Positions 1 to 7,801 of a stretch of DNA of 64,000 nucleotides are shown in pieces. Numbering within the stretch: position 1 is the first letter of the stretch; each line of letters opens with the position of its first letter. Origin of the DNA: Desulfobacteraceae bacterium (GTDB lineage Bacteria > Desulfobacterota > Desulfobacteria > Desulfobacterales > UBA5852); NCBI GenBank assembly GCA_014237395.1, contig JABZFP010000041.1, positions 523,742 through 587,741 of the forward strand. The letters are read 5' to 3'. Below the pieces are notes generated by a model that saw only the letters and a program-made list of their open reading frames with translations, ran no database searches and had not been told where the DNA came from. The translations under genes and the position numbers were made by a program.

Positions 1-1
1 T

Positions 2-679
2 ACGGTTTTTTCGTGTCTGGTCGCGGTGGCCAATTCTTTCACCGTGCTTGTCATCGCCTGTATGATTTCCCTGGGGCTGGTGTTGCTGGCTCGCCTGGAT
101 CTTGCTGCGGTGGGCCGTCGGGTTTCGGTGGTTTTCGGGTTTTTGATCTTGCTCTGGCTCATTCTACCGCTAACCTATGAGGGGGAGCCCGTCGGCCAAT
201 GGGGGCCGCTGGTCTGGCATCGGCCGGGGGTGGCCCTGGCTGCCCGAATTTCCCTGAAATCGTTTGCCATTCTGGCTGCTTTCACAGCGCTCTTGGCCAC
301 GATGGCGGTCAGCACCATGGGCCACGCCCTGGATCGAATGGGCCTGCCCAGCAAGCTCATTCATCTGCTGCTGATGTGCTATCGTTATATTTTCGTTATC
401 GAGCAGGAGTATCGCCGCTTGAACGCAGCCATGCGCATCCGGGCCTTTCGGCCCCGGACCAACCTGCACACCTATCGCAGCTATGCCTACCTGGTCGGCA
501 TGTTGTTTGTGCGTGCCGCCGCGCGCGCCGAACGGGTGCATCAGGCCATGCGATGTCGCGGGTTTCAGGGCCGCTTTCATACCATGGCCCAATTTCCCCG
601 ACAGGCCGGCAATCGCCTGTTTTTAGTTGCCACGACATCTGCTATGCTTGGCCTGGCCTGGCTGGAGTGGTTGCAATAA
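2..679 (+). CDS. cbiQ: Cobalt/nickel ECF transporter transmembrane subunit CbiQ (5' end outside window)
   Basis: Energy-coupling transmembrane (T) subunit of a cobalt or nickel ECF importer; it links the substrate-binding membrane protein to the ATPase. The frame is open to the left edge, so the true start lies upstream; the GTG at 26 is only the first internal candidate. The visible part has several hydrophobic segments and the basic cytoplasmic region typical of CbiQ (AMRIRAFRP near the middle and AMRCRGFQGR towards the end; these Ala-Arg-Gly helices contact the ATPases). At about 225 visible residues it is close to full family length. It is followed at 41 nt by cbiK and then cbiO, so all three are probably one transcript. 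The S component (CbiM/CbiN or NikM) is expected upstream of the window. Metal choice, cobalt or nickel, cannot be told from this subunit; the chelatase neighbour favours cobalt. Confidence 0.9.
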   Translation, partial: TVFSCLVAVANSFTVLVIACMISLGLVLLARLDLAAVGRRVSVVFGFLILLWLILPLTYEGEPVGQWGPLVWHRPGVALAARISLKSFAILAAFTALLATMAVSTMGHALDRMGLPSKLIHLLLMCYRYIFVIEQEYRRLNAAMRIRAFRPRTNLHTYRSYAYLVGMLFVRAAARAERVHQAMRCRGFQGRFHTMAQFPRQAGNRLFLVATTSAMLGLAWLEWLQ

Positions 680-719
680 CCGTTATGGCCTCGCCGGTGA
701 AGGGAGAGACGGAATCATC

Positions 720-1508
720 GTGAACACAGGGACCATTCCGATCGTGCTCGTGGCATCGGGCACGGCAACCGCCGCATCCGAAACCTACCAGAAAATGGAT
801 ACGGTGTTCCGCCGTCATTTTCCCGCCCATGAGATCTGTTGGGCCTATTCTTCCCGTGCGATTCGCAGCCGTGTCCGGGCACAGGGCGGTGGGGAGCTGA
901 AAACACCGACGGCCGTTCTGGGCGATCTTGCCGCCCGTGGGTATCGACAGGCGGTGGTGCAGTCCCTGCATCTCATTTGCGGTACCGAGTTTCATCACAT
1001 GGTGTGGTCGGCGGCCAGGAGTCCGCTGGCGGTCAACCTCGGTCTGCCGCTGCTTTCCCACCCGGAAGACTTTAGCGATGTCATGGACTGGATGGCGGCT
1101 TTGGTCCCGCAGGATGTCCGGGAGGCGCTGGTATGGGTTGGCCACGGCACGGCCCATCCGTCCTGGATGACCTATGACCTGCTTATCCGTCACATGCGCG
1201 ACCGTTTCCAAGAGCGGGTTCTGTTGGGATTGATAAAAGAGGGTCCCGGACCCGGTCAGGTTGCCCAGATTCTAAAAATGGCGGACGTGCGTCGTGTCAC
1301 CCTGCGTCCCTTAATGCTGGTGGCCGGCGCTCATTTCGGCCAGGACATCGCCCGGGAACGTTCGGGTTCCTGGAAAACCGAACTGGAAACAGCCGGGCTC
1401 GTGGTGGCACCCCGGGCCGAGGGTGTCGGTCTGGAGCCGGCCATCCAGGCGATATTTGTACGTCATATCCAGGCGGCCTTGGCGGCTAAACCACTGACTC
1501 TAACCTGA
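720..1508 (+). CDS. cbiK: Sirohydrochlorin cobaltochelatase CbiK
   Basis: Inserts Co2+ into (precorrin-2 derived) sirohydrochlorin in the anaerobic, cobalt-early route to cobalamin; cytoplasmic. The GTG at 720 is chosen because it follows a GGGAGA-like ribosome site and begins directly at the conserved first strand (IPIVLVASGTA); the open frame continues upstream to 627 but that part overlaps the end of cbiQ and looks non-coding. About 262 residues, the normal size of CbiK. Metal-site features are visible: QSLHLICGTEFHHM (His near 84, Glu near 90, His 92-93), VGHGTAHPSW near 140 and an AGAH motif near 204, matching the catalytic histidines of Salmonella CbiK. There is no signal peptide, unlike the exported CbiK-P of some Desulfovibrio. 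Its position between two subunits of the metal transporter suggests uptake coupled to chelation. Confidence 0.9.
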   Translation: MNTGTIPIVLVASGTATAASETYQKMDTVFRRHFPAHEICWAYSSRAIRSRVRAQGGGELKTPTAVLGDLAARGYRQAVVQSLHLICGTEFHHMVWSAARSPLAVNLGLPLLSHPEDFSDVMDWMAALVPQDVREALVWVGHGTAHPSWMTYDLLIRHMRDRFQERVLLGLIKEGPGPGQVAQILKMADVRRVTLRPLMLVAGAHFGQDIARERSGSWKTELETAGLVVAPRAEGVGLEPAIQAIFVRHIQAALAAKPLTLT

Positions 1509-1519
1509 GAGAGGCGGCA

Positions 1520-2257
1520 TTGACGGATACGCACCAACCATCTCCCCTTATCGCCATGCGGGGTGTTTGTTTTAATTATCCCGGCGGTCCTCCCATATTG
1601 AACGACCTGGACTTTGAGCTGTTTCGGGGTGAACGGGTGGGGCTGGTCGCGCCCAACGGCAGCGGCAAAACGACCCTTTTCCATATCCTCATGGGGTTGC
1701 TGAAACCGTGTGCCGGTGAGGTCCGTATTTTTGGACGGCCGGTTCACCGGGAGCAGGATTTTATCGAGGTCCGGCAGCGTATCGGCATGCTGTTTCAGGA
1801 TGCGGATGATCAGCTTTTCAGCCCCACCGTGCTGGAAGATGTGGCGTTCGGTCCGCTGAATCTGGGAAAGTCCCGCGAGGAGGCGGCAACCATCGCCCGC
1901 CGAACCTTGGCCCGGCTGGGGCTGGAGGGGTTCGAGAATCGTGTCACCTTTCGCCTGTCCGGAGGGGAGAAACGCCTGGTTTCCCTGGCCACCGTCCTGG
2001 CCATGGAGCCCGAGGTCTTGTTGCTGGATGAGCCCACCACCGGCCTTGATGACAAGACCCGCCATACCCTGACCCATCTGATCGTTGCGTTCGATTTAAC
2101 CTACGTGCTCATTTCCCACAACGTGCCGTTTCTGGCCGCGACTACTGACAAGACCTATTCCATGGAGGGGGGCCGCATCCTGCTGGATGAAACGGTTCAT
2201 TTCCATGAGCATGTGCATGCCCATCGCCACGGCCAGGTGCCCCACCAGCACGAATAA
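1520..2257 (+). CDS. cbiO: Cobalt/nickel ECF transporter ATPase CbiO with His-rich tail
   Basis: ATP-hydrolysing subunit of the ECF importer with CbiQ. Start is TTG at 1520, after a GAGAGGCGG ribosome site and 11 nt after the cbiK stop. ABC hallmarks are all present: Walker A PNGSGKTT near residue 50, Q-loop LFQDADDQLFSPTV (the F/Q..D.QLF form typical of EcfA/CbiO), signature LSGGEKR, Walker B VLLLDEP, D-loop and switch His in LISHN. At 245 residues it is of ordinary length but ends in a histidine-rich tail (about eight His in the last 19 residues, HEHVHAHRH core) that could bind or buffer Ni2+ or Co2+. The operon appears to end here; a possible terminator lies at 2536-2559. Confidence 0.92.
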   Translation: MTDTHQPSPLIAMRGVCFNYPGGPPILNDLDFELFRGERVGLVAPNGSGKTTLFHILMGLLKPCAGEVRIFGRPVHREQDFIEVRQRIGMLFQDADDQLFSPTVLEDVAFGPLNLGKSREEAATIARRTLARLGLEGFENRVTFRLSGGEKRLVSLATVLAMEPEVLLLDEPTTGLDDKTRHTLTHLIVAFDLTYVLISHNVPFLAATTDKTYSMEGGRILLDETVHFHEHVHAHRHGQVPHQHE

Positions 2258-2607
2258 TGGTGGAAGTATGCCTTACGTTATGGTCTTTATCTCACTGTAA
2301 TTACGCCATGTTTTTATGGCACTGCCAAAAAAAATGGCGTCTTAAAGCCTCTTGAAATCCATCGCGTGGCGTTGGCCAATTCGCCCTTTCCGTTTCTCAC
2401 TTGATTTATACCGTCAATATCGTTGATATTACCTTGAAGGGTGATGCCTCGGCGGGATCGCCTTATGGTCATATGGCGGGTGGTATATTATTTGCAAAAG
2501 GCTTTCCGCTATTTGCAGTGGTGATCGATTCATCGATGCCCGCTCGCGGGCATTTTTTTACGGTCGACCAAATCAGCGTGTTGTTTTTCATAATGGGGAG
2601 GAGACGT
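2258..2607. other. Intergenic region between cbiO and the molybdopterin oxidoreductase gene
   Basis: About 350 bp without a convincing gene. It holds a weak inverted repeat (GCCAT at 2305-2309 with ATGGC at 2316-2320, and a second ATGGCG copy at 2334-2339), a TATATT box near 2485-2490 without a good -35 match, and a strong intrinsic terminator at 2536-2559. A reading frame continuous with the downstream gene exists from 2401 but has no ribosome site, no Tat signal and no family similarity that I can see. Confidence 0.6.
2536..2559 (+). terminator. Intrinsic terminator or attenuator upstream of molybdopterin oxidoreductase
   Basis: Stem ATGCCCG (2536-2542) with CGGGCAT (2547-2553), tetraloop CTCG, followed by a run of T. 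It lies 280 nt after cbiO and only 49 nt before the next start codon. It may end the cbi transcript, or act as an attenuator in the leader of the next operon; the sequence alone does not decide. Confidence 0.8.
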
Positions 2608-4692
2608 ATGACACAATCAATTTACAGCCTCTGTTTCATGTGCTCGGTACGGTGCCCGATCCGGGTCGAGGTCAAGGATGGGCAGGTGAAATGGATCGAG
2701 GGCAATCCGCACGTGGCCGGGATGGAGGGCAGTCTGTGTCCCAAGGGCGCCGCCGGTATTTCGATGCAATACGATTCCCAGCGTGTTCAAAGTCCGATGA
2801 TCCGCGAGGGGGCGCGTGGTGAAGGTAAATGGCGCAAAGCGTCGTGGGACGAAGCCCTCGATTATGTGGCCGAAAAACTGAAAGGCGTCATCGACACCTA
2901 TGGCGGTCACAGTGTGGTCCTGGGGGAACGCGCTAACTTGGCCACGCATATCAGCAAGACCTTTTTGAAAGCCATAGGGTCTCCTAACCATTTTACGCAC
3001 GATGCCTTGTGCAAGGGCTCTGTGAACACGGCCTGCCGCAGCCTGTTCGGTTATACCGACGGCCAGATGGGCATGGACTATAAAAATGTGCGGCACATCG
3101 TCCTGTACGGCCGCAACATGTTCGAGTCTGTCTCGGTCAAGGAAATCAACAACCTGATGGCCGCCCTGGAAAAGGGCGCCAAGATGACCTATATCGATCC
3201 GCGTGTTACGGTCACGGCCACCAAGGCTCATCGCTACTGGATGATTCGACCGGGCACCGACCTGGCGCTTAACTATGCCCTGATGCACGTCATTCTCGAT
3301 GAGCGTCTCTACGACAGCGCCTTTGTGGATCGCTGGGTGGAAGGCTTGGCCGAGCTCCAGGATTTCGTGCGGCCCTACACGCCGGAATGGGCCGAAAAAG
3401 AAACCGGTGTGGCTGCCGATGAAATCCGGGCCCTGGCGCGCGAGGTGAGCAAACATAAACCTTCGGTTATTTTTCACTACGGCTATCGCGGCGCACACCA
3501 TGCCAATGAAATTTACCTGCGGCGCTCGATTTTGATCCTGAACTGCCTGATGGGCAGCCTGGAGACCCCGGGCGGGATGTTTTTTAAAAAAGGTCCGGGA
3601 GCGGCCGGTGGCAAACCGGCCCGCAAACTGACCGAGCAGGAATTGCCCAAAACGGATAAGACACGATTTGACAAAGCAGGAACGCCGGATTTCCCCCTTC
3701 CGGACACGGCTCACGGGGTAGGGCAGATGCTGGCTCCGGCCATTCTGAACGAGGATCCCTACCCGATCAAAGCCCTGATCATCAACCGGCTCGATCCGTT
3801 GAAATCCATCCCCGACACCAACCAGATGAAAGAAGCCCTGCAGAAGCTCGACCTGATCGTGGCGGTGGATGTCAATTACAGCGACCTGGCCTGGTATGCG
3901 GACGTCATTCTGCCCGAATCCACCTATCTGGAGCGCACCGATTGCGTGCAACAGGCCAACGGCCTCAAACCCCAGATGTTCCTGCGGCGCCAAGTGGTGG
4001 GGCCGCGTTACGACACCCGTGAATATTCGGTGATCATGCGGCAGCTCGCCGAGCGCATGGGGATCGAAAAATACTTCCCCTACACGAGCATGGATGAACT
4101 GGTCCAATGGCAGTTGGAGGGCACTGGGTTTTCCATGGCGGATTTCGAAGCCAAAGGCTTTGTGGCCTACGGTAAGCAGCAGATATTCTGGGATCGCAAG
4201 GATGACCTGAAATTGAAAACGCCCTCCGGCAAGATCGAGTTCCGTTCGTCGCTGCTGGAAGACGCCGGCTTTGAATCCTTCCCGGCCTACACTCCGGTGC
4301 CGGAAGGCCGCGACGATGTGTTTCGCCTGGTGGTGGGCCGGGTGGCCCTGCACACCCACGTGTCCACCCAGAACGTCCCCTATCTGAACGAACTGTTTTC
4401 GGAGAATGTGCTGTGGATCAACGCTGCCAAGGCCAAGGCCTTGGGCATCAGCAATGACGACCTGGTGGAGATTTCCTCCAAAGTCGGTTCCGGTACGATC
4501 AAAGCTTACGTGACCGATATGATCCATCCGGAAGCCGTCTTCATGGTGCATGGTTTCGGACATGAAGCCAAACTGGCGGCGCGCTGCTACAACAAGGGCG
4601 TATCGGACAGCGTGCTGCAGGAAAATATCACCGACCGCGTCGGCGGAAGCCCGGCGTTCCACGATACCTTTGTGACCGTGAAGGCGGCCTAA
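2608..4692 (+). CDS. Cytoplasmic molybdopterin oxidoreductase, PhsA/PsrA-like (substrate unknown)
   Basis: Member of the Mo/W-bisPGD (DMSO reductase) superfamily, 694 residues. The ATG at 2608 directly follows a GGAGGAG ribosome site. The N-terminal [4Fe-4S] motif is CFMCSVRCPI with the fourth cysteine in LCPKG near residue 50. The probable metal-ligand cysteine is in HDALCKGS near residue 138, the position used by thiosulfate and polysulfide reductases. The C-terminal molydopterin dinucleotide-binding domain is present (HTHVSTQNVPYLNEL region). No Tat signal exists, so unlike PhsA/PsrA the protein should stay in the cytoplasm. It heads a five-gene cluster with a four-cluster ferredoxin and SfrAB-like NAD(P)H-linked proteins, which suggests soluble electron exchange with NAD(P)H. 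Substrate could be a sulfur compound or something else; the family is too broad to name it. Confidence 0.85.
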   Translation: MTQSIYSLCFMCSVRCPIRVEVKDGQVKWIEGNPHVAGMEGSLCPKGAAGISMQYDSQRVQSPMIREGARGEGKWRKASWDEALDYVAEKLKGVIDTYGGHSVVLGERANLATHISKTFLKAIGSPNHFTHDALCKGSVNTACRSLFGYTDGQMGMDYKNVRHIVLYGRNMFESVSVKEINNLMAALEKGAKMTYIDPRVTVTATKAHRYWMIRPGTDLALNYALMHVILDERLYDSAFVDRWVEGLAELQDFVRPYTPEWAEKETGVAADEIRALAREVSKHKPSVIFHYGYRGAHHANEIYLRRSILILNCLMGSLETPGGMFFKKGPGAAGGKPARKLTEQELPKTDKTRFDKAGTPDFPLPDTAHGVGQMLAPAILNEDPYPIKALIINRLDPLKSIPDTNQMKEALQKLDLIVAVDVNYSDLAWYADVILPESTYLERTDCVQQANGLKPQMFLRRQVVGPRYDTREYSVIMRQLAERMGIEKYFPYTSMDELVQWQLEGTGFSMADFEAKGFVAYGKQQIFWDRKDDLKLKTPSGKIEFRSSLLEDAGFESFPAYTPVPEGRDDVFRLVVGRVALHTHVSTQNVPYLNELFSENVLWINAAKAKALGISNDDLVEISSKVGSGTIKAYVTDMIHPEAVFMVHGFGHEAKLAARCYNKGVSDSVLQENITDRVGGSPAFHDTFVTVKAA

Positions 4693-4725
4693 CCGACATC
4701 GGATGAAGGACACCGGAGGAATTCA

Positions 4726-5244
4726 ATGAGCAAATACTACCTCTTTCAAGATACCAAGAAGTGCATTGGCTGCAATACCTGTACGATCCAGTGCAAAAGC
4801 CAGAAACGGCTGCCAATCGGTCCAAAAATCAGCCAGATCATACAGGTTGGCCCTAAAATGGTCGGCGGACTGCCCCGGGCCACCTATGTCTTCATGCCGT
4901 GTTTCCATTGTGAAGATCCGTGGTGTGTGGCGGCCTGCCCCACCGGTGCCATGCAGAAGCGCGCCAAGGACGGCATCGTGTTTATCGATCACAACCTGTG
5001 CGTCGGATGCAAAGCCTGTATTACGGCCTGCCCTTGGGGAGCGCCCCAGTGGAATCCGGAAACCGGCAAGGCCGTGAAATGCGACTACTGCATGGACCGG
5101 GTGGACCAGGGACTCAAACCGGCCTGTGTGACGGTGTGCACCACCCATTGCCTGGAGTTCGGCGAGAACGTGGATGAAATCGTCAGCGTGCGCAAGCGAC
5201 GGCATGCCGAAGCTGTGGCCGCCTTGGATATGAGCACCTCATAA
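4726..5244 (+). CDS. Four-cluster ferredoxin subunit (HycB/DmsB family)
   Basis: Electron-transfer subunit of 172 residues, expected partner of the molybdopterin enzyme 33 nt upstream. Four [4Fe-4S] cysteine groups can be read: CIGCNTCTIQC near 13-23, CFHCEDPWCVAACP near 58-71, CVGCKACITACP near 88-99, and CDYCMDRVDQG...C...C near 113-140. This is the arrangement of DmsB/PhsB/HycB proteins. A clear GGAGGAATTCA ribosome site precedes the ATG. There is no membrane anchor subunit in the cluster and no export signal, so the complex is probably soluble. Confidence 0.9.
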   Translation: MSKYYLFQDTKKCIGCNTCTIQCKSQKRLPIGPKISQIIQVGPKMVGGLPRATYVFMPCFHCEDPWCVAACPTGAMQKRAKDGIVFIDHNLCVGCKACITACPWGAPQWNPETGKAVKCDYCMDRVDQGLKPACVTVCTTHCLEFGENVDEIVSVRKRRHAEAVAALDMSTS

Positions 5245-5265
5245 CCCTTTACGGGGAGTGACCGA

Positions 5266-7425
5266 GTGGTTGATATGACCGAAAAAACCTGTCCGGTAGC
5301 CCAGCTTATCCAGGATCTGGAGCAGGTGTTGGCCTCGGGCCGCTTGCACGATGCCAAAAACCACCGGCGTGGTGAGGAAATCCTGGCGTTGCTCAATGAT
5401 GTGGCCTGGGGCCGGGCTGGCCGTGAACATCTGCCGGCCATCCGGCAGTTGGCCGAGGAAATGCGCCAGGAGGGCGCGGCGGATGCCGGCGCGGAAAGCG
5501 GCGGTCGCATCCTGACAGCGCTGGAAGACGCCGCGGAGGTGTTTCAGAGTCACATTGAAACCCACAACTGTGCCACTGGCGCGTGCGTCCGCCTGGCACC
5601 GGCACCCTGCCAGATGACGTGTCCGGCCGGGATCGACGTTCCGACCTACGTGTCGCTGATCGGCGAGGGCCGGGATGCCGAAGCCATCGAGGTCATTCGC
5701 AAGGACAATCCCTTTCCCTGGGTATGCGGCCTGGTCTGCACGCGTCCCTGCGAGTTCATGTGCGTGCGGGGCCGCATCGACAAGCCGGTCTCCATCAAAT
5801 TCCTGAAAGCATTTGCCGCCGAACGGGCGCTGTCCTGGGGGCAGTATAAAAATCCGCCCAAAGCGCCCGACACGGGCCAGTCTGTTTGTGTCGTGGGCGC
5901 GGGGCCCGGCGGCATGAGTGCTGCCTACTATCTGGCGCTGAAAGGCTATCGGGTGCGCGTGATTGAAGCCCAGCCCAGTGCCGGCGGCATGATTTTACTC
6001 GGGATCCCCCGCTATCGCCTGCCGCGGGAAGTTATCGACCGGGAAGTTGCCATGCTGCAGGATTTGGGGGTGGAATTCTCCTTCAACACCCGTCTCGGAC
6101 AGGATGTTACGCTGGAGGATCTCCAACGGGAAGGCTACGCGGCCTACCTCATGGCGATTGGTGCGCACAAAGCCTATGCGCTAGGGATTCCGGGCGAGGA
6201 TAATTTCCCACAGGTCCTGGATGCCATCGGCTTTTTACGAGATGTCGCCTTGGGCAACCGTTCGGTGCCCGGGAAAAAAGTGGTTGTCATCGGTGGCGGC
6301 AACGTGGCCATCGACGCCGCGCGTACCTCTCTGCGCTTGGGCGCGGAATCGGTCATATTGGCCTATCGGCGGACACGGCATGAAATGCCGGCCGATGAGG
6401 AAGAAGTCGAACATGCCGAGGAAGAAGGCGTGGAAATGCGTTTTCTGACGATTCCCGAGGCTGTCGTCGGTCGGGATGGACGCCTTGAGGGACTGCAATG
6501 CCTGCGCGCCGAACTGGTGGCTCAGGCGGGCAGTGATCGCATGCGCCCTGTCCCGGTAAAAGGAAGCGACTTCGTCATCGAGGCCGATGCCATCATTCCT
6601 GCCATTGGTCAACAGGTGGATACGGCCTGCCTCGCACCGTTGGAGGGACTCAGCTGGACGCGACGCAGCACCATCGACACCAGCATGATCAGTATGGAGA
6701 CATCGATCCCGGGCATTTTTGCAGTAGGTGATGCCGTAACCGGTCCGGCCACGGTGATTGAAGCCATTGGGGCCGGCAAGCGGGCAGCGGAAGGTATTGA
6801 TCGATATCTTTCCGGTATTCCTCAGCCAAAAATGCCGCCCGTTCCTGTTCGGCGAGGCCGTATCGATTGCCACCCCCTGTCCGCCAATGAAAAAATGACA
6901 ACCAAGCGGCCAGAGATGCCTTTACTTAACATTGATCGACGTCGTACAACCTTTCAGCAGGTGGAACTGGGCTATGCCGAACAGGATGTTCGGGGTGAAG
7001 CCGGTCGTTGCCTGCGCTGCGACATCTGCCTGCGCTGCGGCAAGTGTGTTGAAATCTGCCGCGATAAAATGGGCGTCAACGCGCTGGCCATGGGGTATTT
7101 TGACTTCGATCACCCGGTGGAAACCGACTTCCGGCTCACGGCCGAGCGCTGCATTCTGTGCGGGGCCTGTGCGGCCAACTGTCCCACCGGGGCCATGCAG
7201 ATCGAAGATCGCAACGGTGAACGGGTGTTGTCCCTGTGCGGCACGGTTCTCAATCACGAGGCGTTGACGGCATGCGCCATGTGCGGAAAGCAGATGGAAC
7301 CGTTCCGCTATCTGGAATATGTGCGCAATCGCACCAAAGGAATTGGCAAACTGATCGACAACCGACCGGTGTGCGATGCGTGTGGCCGCAAAACGGCAGC
7401 CAAGACGATGCAATCTGAATCTTAA
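5266..7425 (+). CDS. SfrB/GltD-like NAD(P)H-linked FAD oxidoreductase with extra Fe-S clusters
   Basis: Large flavoprotein of 719 residues (GTG at 5266; an ATG at 5275 is an alternative). Parts in order: an N-terminal helical region ending in a NuoF-like cysteine set (residues about 1-120, NCATGAC, APCQMTCPAGIDVP), a GltD-type Fe-S domain (CGLVCTRPCEFMC near 150-165), the FAD-binding GAGPGGMSAAYYLALKG near 210, the NAD(P)-binding VIGGGNVAIDAART near 345, and a C-terminal ferredoxin region with CLRCDICLRCGKCVEIC near 580 and CILCGACAANCPTGA near 630, plus two further CxxC pairs near the end. It resembles SfrB of Geobacter and glutamate synthase small subunits. Expected role: oxidise or reduce NAD(P)H and pass electrons through Fe-S centres to its neighbours. 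Confidence 0.85.
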   Translation: MVDMTEKTCPVAQLIQDLEQVLASGRLHDAKNHRRGEEILALLNDVAWGRAGREHLPAIRQLAEEMRQEGAADAGAESGGRILTALEDAAEVFQSHIETHNCATGACVRLAPAPCQMTCPAGIDVPTYVSLIGEGRDAEAIEVIRKDNPFPWVCGLVCTRPCEFMCVRGRIDKPVSIKFLKAFAAERALSWGQYKNPPKAPDTGQSVCVVGAGPGGMSAAYYLALKGYRVRVIEAQPSAGGMILLGIPRYRLPREVIDREVAMLQDLGVEFSFNTRLGQDVTLEDLQREGYAAYLMAIGAHKAYALGIPGEDNFPQVLDAIGFLRDVALGNRSVPGKKVVVIGGGNVAIDAARTSLRLGAESVILAYRRTRHEMPADEEEVEHAEEEGVEMRFLTIPEAVVGRDGRLEGLQCLRAELVAQAGSDRMRPVPVKGSDFVIEADAIIPAIGQQVDTACLAPLEGLSWTRRSTIDTSMISMETSIPGIFAVGDAVTGPATVIEAIGAGKRAAEGIDRYLSGIPQPKMPPVPVRRGRIDCHPLSANEKMTTKRPEMPLLNIDRRRTTFQQVELGYAEQDVRGEAGRCLRCDICLRCGKCVEICRDKMGVNALAMGYFDFDHPVETDFRLTAERCILCGACAANCPTGAMQIEDRNGERVLSLCGTVLNHEALTACAMCGKQMEPFRYLEYVRNRTKGIGKLIDNRPVCDACGRKTAAKTMQSES

Positions 7426-7455
7426 GCATGCCAGCCAGAAAAGGAGAATCGGACC

Positions 7456-7665
7456 ATGGTGTTTCGCAAAGGTCAGAAGGTGGAACTTTACCGCAAGTCC
7501 GAAGATGAAAGCTGGGAGTCTTACATGGATGAATTCATTGGACTGCACGGCATCGTAACCGATCCGGACACGGCTATCAACGACCCGGATGCTTTGGTAG
7601 AGATCAGCCTGGAAAGCAAAGGTACGCATCGTCTGCCCCAGGACTGCCTGCGGCCGCTGGACTGA
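7456..7665 (+). CDS. Small conserved-looking protein of unknown function (69 aa)
   Basis: A 69-residue basic/acidic mixed protein without signal peptide, membrane segment or cysteine pair (one Cys). It has a strong AAGGAGAATC ribosome site and sits 30 nt behind the flavoprotein inside the redox cluster, so translation is credible. The sequence pattern (short beta-like stretches around KGQKVELY, GLHGIV, VEISL and HRLPQDCLRPLD) resembles small SH3-like barrels, but this is inference from pattern only. It may be an assembly or regulatory subunit of the cluster. Confidence 0.65.
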   Translation: MVFRKGQKVELYRKSEDESWESYMDEFIGLHGIVTDPDTAINDPDALVEISLESKGTHRLPQDCLRPLD

Positions 7666-7801
7666 TGATGTCGCCTGCCGCCATGTAATAATCTTGTGAG
7701 GCCAAGAGGCATCCCTATTTGGATATTATCACCACGCACATTGGGCCTTCCGTTGTACAACCCTGTCATCACTATTATTACCGCTTTAAGGAGCGATTGC
7801 T

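Noticed and set aside
2401..2607. N-terminal extension of the molybdoenzyme from TTG 2401
   Set aside because: It crosses a terminator, has no ribosome site and no Tat motif, while 2608 has a strong GGAGGAG site.
2617..4713. Long open frame (698 codons) antisense to the molybdoenzyme
   Set aside because: Shadow of a GC-rich coding strand; no family similarity. Similar antisense frames at 36445-38070, 53137-54630 and 58419-59870 were rejected for the same reason.
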